DNA of 64,000 nucleotides, from assembly GCA_963575745.1 (NCBI GenBank), contig CAUYUJ010015760.1:520147-584146 (forward strand), given 5' to 3'. Every line of letters begins with the position of its first letter. Within the stretch, counting starts at the first letter, position 1. The stretch comes from Prorocentrum cordatum. Its lineage: Eukaryota > Sar > Dinophyceae > Prorocentrales > Prorocentraceae. The notes beneath the pieces were generated by a model that saw only the letters and a list, made by a program, of their open reading frames with translations, had not been told where the DNA came from and searched no databases. The translations under genes and the position numbers were made by a program. This document shows, one piece after another, positions 52,561 through 62,440 of the stretch.

Positions 52561-52695
52561 GGCGCGCTCCGGCTCACCTGCCCCTGCTGCGCCAGGGCGC
52601 TCGGGGACGACGAGTTGCCGCCGCTGCTCGGCGCGCCAGCGCTGGCGCGCCTGGCAGAGGCCCGGAGGCGCGCAGCGGCGCCAGCCGAGGCTCGG
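52561..52695 (+). CDS. Exon-like fragment: second half of a RING finger
   Basis: Between an AG at 52559-52560 and a GT at 52696-52697 the frame reads GALRLTCPCCARALGDDELP and PLLGAPALARLAEARRRAAA. C-P-C-C supplies a C-x2-C pair like the last zinc ligands of a RING or RBR domain. It matches in phase (0) the fragment at 21556-21660, which carries the first ligands. Both are GC-rich and on the plus strand. Short, so tentative. Confidence 0.3.
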
Positions 52696-52757
52696 GTGGG
52701 CGATGGTGCCTGGGCTTTGTCCGAACTCCCCAGATTCCCTGGCTGTTGCTAGTAGCC

Positions 52758-52853
52758 GTTCCTCCTCCTCCTCCTCCTCCTCCTCCTCCTCCTCCTCCTC
52801 CTCCTCCTCCTCCTCCTCCTCCTCCTCCTCCTCCTCCTCCTCCTCCTCCTCCT
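52758..52853 (+). repeat. (TCC)n microsatellite, ~32 units
   Basis: Uninterrupted TCC run, read as poly-Ser, poly-Glu or poly-Gly in different frames. No gene is inferred from these. Confidence 0.97.
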
Positions 52854-52869
52854 CTCTGCGCTGCAAAGT

Positions 52870-53576
52870 CGTAGCCTTGCACGCGCCGGCTCGCGAAGGC
52901 GACCAGGAGCGGCCATCAGAGGATTTGTTCCCTTGTGGTTTGGGTCAGGGGCTGCGGCCCGCAGGCCGGAGGGGGGTTAAGCAAGCACTTCGGTGTGTTG
53001 CGGTAGTGGCCAGAACCTGGACCCCGTCGAGTCATGACAAAATCAAGACGGATGGTTCTCCGATATTCTAGACGTTCCGCCAAACCCCACCAGCCCATCC
53101 AGAAACGATACCCAGGCGAGTTGCCCTGATCAGTGCTGTGGAGGAGCATGCAGTGGAATAAGGTGTTGGTGAAGCCGTCAAGGCGGGAGGTTGGAGGATG
53201 AATCGGGGGAGGAAGGGTACGAGGGGGATGGGATGGGAGGACGGACGAGATACGACGAGGGAGATGCGGATGAGGAATCTGGGCGAGGAGGAGGAGGAGG
53301 AGGAGGAGGAGGGCGAGCAGAAAGGCCAGATGTTTTTTGGATGACTTTCGGAGATTCTTCGGATGATTTTTGAGAGCTTCTTGAAGTTTTCTTGGGGCAT
53401 CTTGGCTTGGGGGCCTCAAGGCGGACCTGGGGCCCTCCTGGATCGTTTTGGGTGCCTCGGGGGAGCTTCTTGGAGCCGAGGGTAGATCGTTCAAGCGAAA
53501 AGATGCTTGTTCAAGCGAAAAGCTTGTTCGTTCAAGCGAAAACGCAATCAGCGAAAACTACGTAGATAGTCACAGA
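52870..53576. other. Repeat-derived non-coding stretch
   Basis: Contains a 25-bp word (53085-53109) identical to the outer end of the right arm of the large inverted repeat (5942-5966), a GGA tract at 53287-53312, a CTTGGGGCA-type tract at 53380-53475, and three TTCAAGCGAAAA units at 53490-53542. No gene seen. Confidence 0.6.
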
Positions 53577-54112
53577 GAGCACATATAGACGCAGAGCGAC
53601 ACAGAGAGACACAGAGAGACACAGAGAGACACAGAGAGACACAGAGAGACACAGAGAGACACAGAGACACAGACACAGAGAGACACAGAGAGACACAGAG
53701 AGACACAGAGGGACACAGAGAGAAACAGAGAGACACAGAGAGACACAGAGAGACACAGAGAGACACGGATAGACACAGAGAGACACAGAGAGACACAGAG
53801 AGACACAGAGAGACGCAGAGAGACACAGAGAGACACAGAGAGACACAGAGAGACACAGAGAGACACAGAGAGACACAGAGAGACACAGAGAGACACAGGG
53901 AGACACAGAGAGACACAGAGAGACATAGAGAGACACAGAGAGACACAGAGAGACACAAAGGGACACAGAAGGACACAGAGGGACACATATAGACACGGAC
54001 ACAGCGGGACACAGAGTGACATAGAGGGACACAGAGGGCACAGAGAAACACAGGGACACAGAGAGACACATAAATACAGAGGGACATAGAGAAACACAGG
54101 GGGACAAAGAGG
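53577..54112 (+). repeat. 10-bp GAGAGACACA tandem array, ~530 bp
   Basis: About 50 units of AGAGAGACAC with rising divergence toward the right end. Because 10 is not a multiple of 3, all minus-strand frames give the same SLCVSLCLSV-like peptide; these long frames are artefacts. Confidence 0.95.
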
Positions 54113-54905
54113 GTAACCCGGGCTGGGCGCCCGACAGAGCCGGGAACGGAGATTTCGAGCCTTTCCAGGCTCGATCTCTCCAAAATCCCAGTTCCCGCCA
54201 TCCTGGCGGTCGCCGCTCGCGGGGGCACTTGAATCTTCAGGGTGCTTAGTAGATCGCTGGGATATAATCATATAATAAACCAGATGTAAACAACTATATA
54301 ATAGTTATATGTTCGTATAAGTACGCGCATCTCACGCAACATGATATCAACATTGCTATGTGTATCGCGGGTTTATGTATCTTCGGTGCTGGCACATCAG
54401 ACGCTCTTTGTAGTTAGTAGCGCGTTTACTAAAAGCCAGCATGAAGATATTAGGCTCTGCTAGCCGTTTAGCTATCTAGGTTACCCCTCCCCCTAACCAG
54501 GTTAGCTAACTAGGTTAGCAACTATGTTACCCCTCCCCCGAACCAGGTTAGCTAATTAATTTAGCAAGGGCACTGCAGGCCCCTGGCGACTGTAGGAGGT
54601 AGTCTGATTTCTGGCTCCGCATTGTGATTCTTGAGGAAGAGCATGCTTGATTTAAAGGGAGCGCAGTCGCTTTTCCATTACAAAGCATCTGGCCTCCGTA
54701 GGTTCTGGAGCATTCGGACATCGGAAATTGGAACATGCTGAGACCCAAGAAGAGCGAGGGAGAGCAGGATATGAGGATGAGGGGATAGTTTTTGTGAGGC
54801 GTGTGATACCGATGGCGGCTGCTGTCATCGTCGGCGTCGTCGTCGTCGTGGCAGAGCCGCGTTGGTTCACGTGTCAGCTTCTGAGCTCCCTTCGCCTTCC
54901 AGGCG
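54113..54905. other. Hairpin, AT-rich stretch and GGTTAGCTAA repeats; putative 5' leader
   Basis: 54146-54205 folds into a hairpin (GAGATTTCGAGCCT / AGGCTCGATCTCTC, with GGGAACGG / CAGTTCCC outside). 54250-54470 is AT-rich. TAGGTTACCCCTCCCCC-AACC occurs near 54477 and again near 54521. TTCGCCTTCCAG at 54891-54902 lies 3 bp before the ATG of the next gene and is a likely cis or spliced-leader acceptor. Confidence 0.6.
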
Positions 54906-57346
54906 ATGGCTTGCTCTACCGTTGAAAAAAAAACGCTCACCCCTGAGATGGAATCGGCCCTCCGTGCTATGGCCGAGCAGATCAACAACACTGTTGCCGC
55001 GATGCTCAGCGAGGATACCGACAGGAAGCAGAAGAAGTCGGCAGCCACCAACATCCCGGGCATGTTGGAGGCGAAAAGTTTCGTATAGTGGGAGCGGGTG
55101 GAGCCTCAGCGCCTGGGGTGCTCCACCGGGAACAGGCACGGGCAGGGAGTGGGCGCTCATGATTGCCACAAGCTTCACAGCAACATCATGCACAATGGCT
55201 TTTCTCATGGGGACACGCTCAATTGCGCAGTTGAAGTTGCTGCGGACCAGGACACCTACGAGGCCCAGGTGGAGTTCCAGGAGGCCTTGACCGCCGCGTC
55301 TGGGGGCATGTTGAGGATGCCGCCTCGGGCGGACATTCGTTGTTTGACCTTCGCAGGGAGCCATGCCAACGGAGGTTTGCTCTCCATCATGTACGAGTGC
55401 AAGGCGAACGACCAGTGGCTCTCCCACGTGGCCAACAGCGAGGGGAACTTGACGGAGGATGCTGTCGTGGCGTTCTGCCCTTCATACGCGGACCCTCTGA
55501 CGCGAGGGATGAAGTGGAGGATCCCCAAGCACGAGGTCGACAAGGCGTGCCCTCGGCTGGTGTACTTTCTCCAGGACGCGTTCAACAAGAGGAACACCGT
55601 CATGCAGGACACTACTGACGCGCAGCTGCCGCTGCTGATTTTCCAGCGGACCAAGCGCAGCATCGCGCTCCATGGGACAGCCAGCTCCGACAACATCAGG
55701 AAGGACATCGAGCGTGATCGCCCGAACATGGTTGACGCGCTTGGCGGCGCGTGCGACTTCGTCCAGAAGTGGAGCGGCGGCGAGGAGGGCCCCTACCTCA
55801 ACGACCTCGAGGAGTTCAGCTGCAGCCTTCGCGTCAGGCGCTCGGTTCCCGCGGGCTTGTGGAAGTGCATCGCTTCGACCCCATTCACCCAGGGAGCGGA
55901 GCGCATTGTGGCGGCGGTGAAGGCGATGATGACGTGCCCCGACAACTACGTCAAGGATAAATGCAGCCGCTTGCTATCCTCTGCTGACTTAGCGACGACA
56001 ACTGGCGAGCACAAGGTCGAGTGTCTGGCAGCGGCTGCCATGATGAAGGCAGCGAGGACTTACCTTCTGGAGGAGGTGCAGGACGCGGTGCCTCGCCAGA
56101 CTGCAATGTCCTTGGTTTGGGGCCTCGAAGTGCGGTGTGTGATGTGCACTCATAAGAAGAGTGCGCCAGCTCGAAAGACTTTCGAATCTTTGAGGGCCGT
56201 CGAGCTGGCCTTCCCGGGCGACCTCTACTCCAAGATCCCTGCGCTGCAGAACCACGAGGGGGGGTGCCTTTCAAGCCTCAGCGTGAGTCGCCTGCAGGGC
56301 CTTCGAAGTCGGGGTCTGGCTTCGCGGAGTTCGGCGACTCGGGGCTCTCGGCGAGCGCCCTCGCGCAGATGGGCTGCGTCGAGGGCTGCGTCGCCGTGGG
56401 CCGCGACGCCAAGGACACGGGGGATAAGTACGTCGTCGCCTCCATCGCCGACGGCAAGGCCAGCATCGTGCGCCAGCTCGACTCCAGGAAGAAGCAGAGC
56501 GTCGCGCCTGGCGCGGTGGCCGACACTTTCAAGGTCATGGCGATGACGATGAGAATCACGACGACGATAACGGCGGCGAGGGGGGGGAGGAGGAGGAAGA
56601 GGGGGCGGAGGAGGAGGAGGAGGAGGAGGGGAAGGGGGAGGAGGAGGAGGAGGACGACGAGGAGGAGGAGGAGGGGGGATGGAGGTGAGACCAGACAGAT
56701 CAAAACAAAATCGTAGATGTTTGATGGCGTTTGAAGCTATCAGGGGCAGGAGGGGGGATGGGGGGAGGCCCGAAAAGCCAAACAAGACCGGAATAGTTGA
56801 ATGTTCTTGGAGCCCTCAGAGGGAGGGGGAAGAGGAGGAGGAGGAGGAAGAGGAGGAGGAGGAGGGCGTGCTGCGCTGAGCCCAGGTGATTGCTGAGAAG
56901 GAGACGCTCGTGGCCAACCTTGGCGACTACCCGAGCCCTGCGGACCGCTTGCTAAGCTCTTCCTCCTCCCCTCCCCCCCCTCCTCCTCCTCCTTCTCTTC
57001 GGTCAGCTCATTCTCCCCCTCTTACTTATCATAACCCACTTTCTGCTCCTTCTTATTCCTTCACCTCCTCCCCCCACCCCTCCTCCTCTTTCCCCCCCCC
57101 CCCCCCCCCCCTCCTCCTCCTCCTCCTCCTCCTCCTCCTCCTCCTCTCCCCCCGCCCCTTCATCCCCCCCCCCCCCCCCAGCGCGAGGACTCCAAGTTGA
57201 TGTTGCAGGAGCAGGCCCGCGCCTTGGTCAAGGCATGCCTCTCGCAAGTATGGAGTGGCTGCCATTCCCGTGATCTTGATATTTGTTTCAGCTCCCAGCC
57301 GAAGCTGGTGATCCAGCACGTTGCAACGTCGTCTCGCTTCGAGAAA
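54906..57346 (+). CDS. Intron-containing host gene of unknown function
   Basis: ATG 54906 (MACSTVEKKTLTPEMESALR) follows a pyrimidine-AG acceptor. The frame runs to about 56260 with one TAG at 55086-55088; past it the sequence is clearly coding (HKLHSNIMHNGFSHGDTLN, RCLTFAGSHANGGLLSIMYE, PRLVYFLQDAFNKRNTVMQD, ECLAAAAMMKAARTYLLEE, VWGLEVRCVMCTHKKSAPAR). A shift at the G7 run near 56260 continues as VPFKPQRESPAGPSKSGSGF and SIVRQLDSRKKQSVAPGAVA to about 56530. Further exons: VIAEKETLVANLGDYPSPAD (56884-56950), REDSKLMLQEQARALVKACL (57182-57246, after a long C/T tract ending CAG, donor GTATGG), and PKLVIQHVATSSRFEK (57299-57346, acceptor CCCAG, donor GTAAGT). The gene may continue beyond. Soluble, no recognised domain. 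Not an evident retroelement. Confidence 0.6.
56545..56880 (+). repeat. Purine-rich (GGA)n intron tract
   Basis: GGA/GAGGA runs at 56577-56690 and 56818-56872, within the predicted intron between 56530 and 56884. Strong G/A strand bias. Confidence 0.85.
56955..57181 (+). repeat. Pyrimidine-rich (CTC)n/(C)n intron tract
   Basis: Almost pure C/T, with C runs of up to 18 and (CTC)n, ending in CCCAG at the next exon. It is an exaggerated polypyrimidine tract filling a whole intron. Confidence 0.85.
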
Positions 57347-57599
57347 GGTAAGTTGGTCCTAGTTCCGTCGTCGCCAGTCGTGGCGGTAGGTGATAAAGTG
57401 CCGCGTCATATCTGACGTCATATCTGACGTCCTACCCCTCCCTCCCACCCCTTACCATGGCGCTGATTTTCTCTATCCGCGGACGCGCGTCGTAGCGGAC
57501 CTGTGGCTCCGCGCGCGCGTGCGTAGTGGGTGGTGGTGCGCGTGCGTGCGTGCGTGCGTGTGTGCGTGGTTGTGGTGGTGGTGGTGGTGGTGGTGGTTG

Positions 57600-57630
<31 letters not shown>

Positions 57631-58900
57631 GGTGGTGCTGGGGCTGGTGCTGGTGGTGGTTGTGGTGGTGGTGGTGGTGGTGGTTGTGGTGGCGGTGGCG
57701 GTGGATGGTGGTGGTGGTGGTGCGGCGCGGTGGCGGCGGGCGGATGGGCGCGCGAGAAAGAGGCCCGCGCCGGGGCGAGAACGCCATCCTGAACGACGGA
57801 GGCCAAACGCCGATCCGAAAATGAGGCCCACGCTGCAGCGGGAGCACGATTCGGAACGATTCGGGAGCAGAAATGAAGCCGGCGCCCAAGCGAGAGCAGC
57901 ATTTTGGAAAAAAGAAAAAAACAAAAACACACAAACGAAAACGCAGGCGAAAACCCGTTGCCTGTGAATCCTGTGAGTACAAAAACAGTACGCGGGGGGG
58001 TGTCGGATATCTTCGGGACGCCATCAGGGGAAGTGGGAGAGTATTTTGATATTGTAATTGTGGAACCAAGTGGACTTGATAAAAACCAGCCCTGAGGCCT
58101 CCCCCCCCCCCTCTCCCCTTCCTCCTCCCGCCCCCTCTCCCCGCTTCTCCTCGTTCGCCTTCTTGCGCGCCCCTCCTCCATCCTCCGTCCCTTCCGAAGC
58201 TTCCTTTTCCCATTCCTGTGTTCCTTATGGTTTTCTGGGCTCGGTGACCTAGTTACAACTTGGTTAGCCAGGCGAGCTAAGTAGGTTAGCCAAGCGAGCT
58301 AAGTAGGTTAGCCGTCCAGGCCTAAGTCGGTTATCTAAGGTTAGCTAACCGCCGCTAGCCATGATATAACCTCAAACCACAAAGTGTCCCTAACCTGCTC
58401 ATGTAACCTGGTTAAGAGGCGCGTTAACCGCCTACATCCGAGCCAACGTTTCATCCCTTCATCCCTTTTCGCGCGCGCGCGCCGAAACGATATCGCTCGA
58501 ACGGCCGCGGATTTCGCGCGAACTGTTTTCGCGCGAACGGCGCGCTCTCTTTGGGGATTTGTTTTTGTTTTGTTCTTCTGGGGGCCCTCTTGGAGACTTT
58601 TTGGGGGCCTCTTGGGGCTTCCTGGGCGCCCCTGGGAGGCTCGGGGGCCATTTTGCAGCAATGTTGGAGCAGCTCGATCGAATGCGGAGCGGCGCTAAGA
58701 TAGGCGCCCCCCAGGAGGCCCAAAGTGCCCAGAGCCATCGTCAAATCAATGATGTGTGCCACCTCCTCAAGGCCAAGGGAAACCCTCGGACAACTCGCGG
58801 CCCCTCGCCTTCAGATCCAGGGGGGGTGGCAGGGGGAAAGGTCTAGCTACCCGCCCGCCCGCAAGCCGTCTAGTTTACTCCCATTCGCCCTCCCAACGCA
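57347..58900. other. Microsatellite and low-complexity region, no gene seen
   Basis: (GGT)n with TGT/GCT interruptions at 57558-57725; (C/T)-rich 58096-58190; GCGAGCTAAGTAGGTTAGCC twice at 58271 and 58294, echoing the GGTTAGCTAA words at 54.5 kb; a CTTGGGGGCC tract at 58578-58650. Several frames stay open through these repeats but none has protein-like features. Confidence 0.6.
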
Positions 58901-59470
58901 TAAGTAACACCCGAGCCTCAGCATGTTCAGCGGTCGTCTCTGGATGGGCAGCTATTGGGGACCAATGCCGACCCCAGGTGCGCGACGCTTGGGCGAGGTG
59001 CGCCACGCGTGCCAGGCGCGCCGCGCGCCCTTGGAGCCCGAGCGTGCCAGGCACGCCTGTCGCGCCAGATGCGCCACGTGCTCCAGGTGCGCCAGGTGCG
59101 CCGCGCATTCTTGCCGCGCCAAGGGCTCCACGTTCGGGGCGCGTGCGGGGTGCGTCAGGTGCGCCTGCGCGCCTGACAGTGCGCATTGGGAAACGTGCCG
59201 GCCCCCGCCATCCTTGTCGAAAACCAATCCCCATCATGGTGTCTGGTGGGCCTGCGCGCAGCAGGCCACGCGCCACCACCCCCGCTGCCCCTGTCAAGAA
59301 CCACTTGACAGCGATCGCGGGAGGGCCGCTTATGATCCAGATTTAGCCGCGAGGTGCATCTTGTATAATTTGTATATGACCTTGCCTGGCCCTTTGCAAT
59401 GTAGCACACCGTTCGCAATGCTTGTTTGTATGCCGTTGCTGGTTAGCGGTTCAAAAAGGGGTGGGCCTGG
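58901..59470. other. GCGCCA-rich stretch, no gene supported
   Basis: 58975-59170 is rich in GCGCCA/GTGCGCC words, which give collagen-like Gly-Ala-Pro frames on the minus strand and Arg/Ala/Cys frames on the plus strand. The composition explains these frames; no family is recognised. Confidence 0.4.
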
Positions 59471-59795
59471 ATGGGCCCCAGGCCACTGTTCGCCGCCAAT
59501 CGCCTGATTGCATCGGGCCTCCAGGCCGTCATCCTTGTCAGGCCTCCCGGCGATTGTCCTGCCTGTGTCTTCGCGGTGGGCGCTCGAGGTTCGGGCGAGT
59601 GCGGCCAGGGGCCCGCGGTGCTCCCCGCGCTCAATAAATCCTTGGGGGTCATTCAGGACGCGTATCAGGAATGCTCCGCCTCGCTGTCGCAGTTGCGATC
59701 AGATCTTGAGACGTGCATGTCTGACGGCACGCGTGCGTGGCTGATCGTGCTCTTCATCTTTTGTTGTCTCGTTGGCGCGCTGCTGACCATGTCAT
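59471..59795 (+). CDS. Coiled-coil plus transmembrane ORF of the third element
   Basis: Reads LPALNKSLGVIQDAYQECSA, then SLSQLRSDLETCMSDGTRAW and a hydrophobic helix WLIVLFIFCCLVGALLTMSC, after which a poly(T) and (CT)n tract begins. A short coiled segment ahead of one membrane helix is reminiscent of the ORF1 membrane segments in the 40.5-48.1-kb element. Upstream limit uncertain. The following exon-like block RRTAPRKVEYYSAHADALAR at about 59880 may be joined by splicing out the CT tract. Confidence 0.4.
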
Positions 59796-59797
59796 GT

Positions 59798-59824
59798 TCG
59801 TTTTTTTTTTGTTTTTTTTTTGTC

Positions 59825-59877
<53 letters not shown>
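59798..59877 (+). repeat. poly(T) and (CT)n tract
   Basis: Two T runs separated by G, then about 24 CT units ending in CTCGAG. Flanked by coding-like sequence on both sides, so it may be an intron's pyrimidine tract. Confidence 0.9.
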
Positions 59878-60149
59878 AGGCGCACCGCTCCGCGCAAAGT
59901 CGAGTACTACTCCGCGCACGCGGACGCTTTGGCACGGCAGAACATCACCTACCAGCGCTTGATTTCTACGTGCAACGGCAGGCCCCACCCCCGCACGACG
60001 GCCATCCTTCGCACTCTCGCGATCAAGCAATCGCGGAGGCGCGGCTGTTTCGACGGGGAGTGGCGGCGCCGGCGCCTGTGCGCCGCGCTCGGCGCTGAGC
60101 TCTGGCGCCGGGCCGCAAGGCAGGTCCAGGCTTGCTGGCCGGACCGTGC

Positions 60150-61276
60150 GCCGGGCGCCGCCCGGGCGCCCCGACGGCCGGCCGGCCTTGCCGCCCACCC
60201 GCCCTCCGCCTCCGGCCTCCGCCCCCGCCCCTCGCAGCCCTCCTCCGCCCCCCCCCGCTGCGCCCGTCCGCTTCCCTACGTCGACTGACGTTCTCCCCCG
60301 TCCAGCCTCCGCCCGCCCCGCCCGCCCCCTGGCCCCCGCCCCCCCCACCCGCCCCCGCCGCCTCCGCCGCCGCCCCCTCGCTCCACGCCCCCACTTGTCC
60401 CCCGACGACTGACGGCAGACCGACGCCCGACGGCCAACGCGCGACCCCGCCGCTCCCGTCCGTCCTGCCCTTCTGCTCCACTTCCACCGCCCCGACCCCG
60501 TCGCCCCGCCCTGCCCCCCGACGACCGCGGCCGCCACCGACGCCCACGACCACGACCGCAACCGTCGCTCTACCCTGCTCTGACGGCGCCCCCAATCCCC
60601 GCTGCCTTGGCCGCGAAGGCGACGACGACGACGGCCCCCGACCGCCCCCGACCGCCCCTCCGCCCCTGCTTGTTCTGCGCTGCTTATGCTGCCCCCCCCC
60701 TCCTCTTGGTCAGCGTTTGTTTGCTGTGTGTTGGTTTTCGCCCATGTCCTTATCCTCCTCCTCCTCCTCCTCCCCCTGCTCTCGGGCTGCAGATCTGGGG
60801 GGTGCCAGGCCGTCGATTTTGGATCCCTGGGGGCCGCTCGCTGCCCCGGCCGCGCGGCCAATGAGGCCGCAGCTCGGGCTGGCCTGGAATTGGCAGCAGG
60901 GAAAATATCGCTCGACCACCTTTGCCCAAAGGGCTGGTGGGATTAGGTGGCACGTGCGGCGCTCGGCCCAGTGCTCTTTGCGCAGGCTTCTTGCGGCCTC
61001 CCGAGTGTCCGTGTTTTTTGCTAGGCATCGTCTGGCCGCGGCGACATAATCTGGGCCACTGCTCTCCACGTGGCGACCGCTCGCTGTCTGCTGCCAACGG
61101 TCGAGCCGCAGCCCGCCATCTCCGACGCAGCCGTGCCAGAGCCAGAGCCGAGGGTGCTCACCCCGTCCCACTTGAGAGCCAGTGGCCGATGCTAGATCCC
61201 TGGGTATTCCAGAGCGACAGATTTTGATCAGTTTATGGGGCAACCCTAACAATCTGGTTTTCCACCATCGACTTGC
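60150..61276. other. Strongly C-skewed low-complexity DNA then unassigned DNA
   Basis: 60150-60690 is dominated by C on the plus strand (CGCCCCC, CCGCCGCC words). 60914-60944 carries a copy of the 31-bp motif found at the inner ends of the large inverted repeat. 60945-61276 has no gene. Proline/arginine-rich frames here are composition artefacts or heavily diverged coding DNA. Confidence 0.5.
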
Positions 61277-62200
61277 TTGTCGACACCTCCCTCGCCGGGA
61301 AAATCTATAGTCGGCGCGCCAGACTTCGACGCGCAGTATGCAGACGACGCCGTGCACGGCGCCATCCCTCTCGGTCGCCGCGAGGCCATCCCCAGACGGC
61401 ATCGCGCCCAAACTTATGCCTTCGACGTGCCGATCGACCTCGAGACCTCTGCGCGCATGCGCCGAGCTGGTCGCGACCTCCTGGAGGTCTTCGGGCTCGT
61501 CGGGGCGGCGGGCGCGGCGCCGCAGGGCGGCCGCCGGCGAGTCTCCGACCCCGCCCGCGCCGCCATCGCCGACGAGGTCCCAGAGGCCGTGATTGGCGAC
61601 CGCGACCAGATGATCAGCTGAGAATCCGTCGCGCTCGCGCGCATCGACGAAGAGTGGGCTTCGGCGGCGCCGGCGAAGGAATCCTACCTCGACGAGTGGA
61701 AGCGCGTGAAAACCATGGGCCCGGGCCGCGACGCCCGCCTCCTTGGCGACGAGATGGTTGGAGGCCCCCCGCGCGTGTCTTTCATGGAGATCGCCGAGCG
61801 GTCGAAGAAGGACTCGCGGCCGGGGTGGCCTTCCAGGGCAAGGCGGCCGCGCCGGAGCTGCAGCGAGCCCCCGTGGCCTCCGGCCGCGACGATGTCAGCC
61901 ATCGCGAGGACTGGCGGTCGAAGTCGGGCGTGAACACGAATGGCGTTGTCTGCCGGTTCCGCCGACGCCTCTCGGAGGCGCTAGCCCAGTTCGGCTCGCG
62001 CGACCAGCTCGACCCGGCCAACGACGCGGGCATCGAGTGCACGATCAGGCGGCTGTTCGAGATTGAGGCGGCCGTCCGCTGAAACCTGAAGACCCCCGAC
62101 TTCGCCGACCTCGAGGGGATCTTCGCGGCCCCGCTCGGCGACGGCGGCCGCGCCCTCCTGCCCGAGTTCAGCGGCTTCGTCTGGCTTGCAGCGCGACAAG
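61277..62200 (+). pseudogene. Gag-like ORF of the third element
   Basis: ATG 61277 (MSTPPSPGKSIVGAPDFDAQ), IDLETSARMRRAGRDLLEVF, then TGA 61619-61621, after which the frame continues ESVALARIDEEWASAAPAKE and MVGGPPRVSFMEIAERSKKD. A one-base shift near 61810 leads to CRFRRRLSEALAQFGSRDQL and RRLFEIEAAVR, TGA 62080-62082, then NLKTPDFADLEGIFAAPLGD. The last TGA sits where a CGA Arg codon would fit the R-N-P-K-x-P-D-F pattern I remember from related dinoflagellate elements. Putative structural protein; function unproven. Confidence 0.5.
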
Positions 62201-62440
62201 GCCCAGCGCTAAGGGCAGCTGAGGCCGCGGCACGAGGGGGCGGAGCATCTCCGCCAGGGCGGCGGCGGCGGGCGCTCCGACGAGGGCGGCGGCGGCCGGG
62301 GCCGAGGCGGCGACGGAGCCGCCGACGGCGGCCAGGCCCGCATCAGGGGCCGCGGCGGCAAGATCCAGTGGGCTGAGGTTGGCTCGACTCCGCCCCCGCC
62401 GGCGTCTGCCGCCGCCATCGTCGAGCTCGATGCCGAGGCC

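Noticed and set aside
54146-54205. Hairpin considered as a tRNA or small RNA gene
   Set aside because: Does not fold into a cloverleaf and lacks the conserved T- and D-loop bases.
53532-54271. Three long overlapping minus-strand frames of SLCVSLCLSV-type peptide
   Set aside because: They are the translation of a 10-bp tandem array that stays open in all frames; no protein-like composition outside the repeat.
58875-59297. Collagen-like minus-strand frame (Gly-Ala-Pro repeats)
   Set aside because: Explained by GCGCCA-rich DNA; no start context, signal peptide or regular Gly-x-y triplets throughout.
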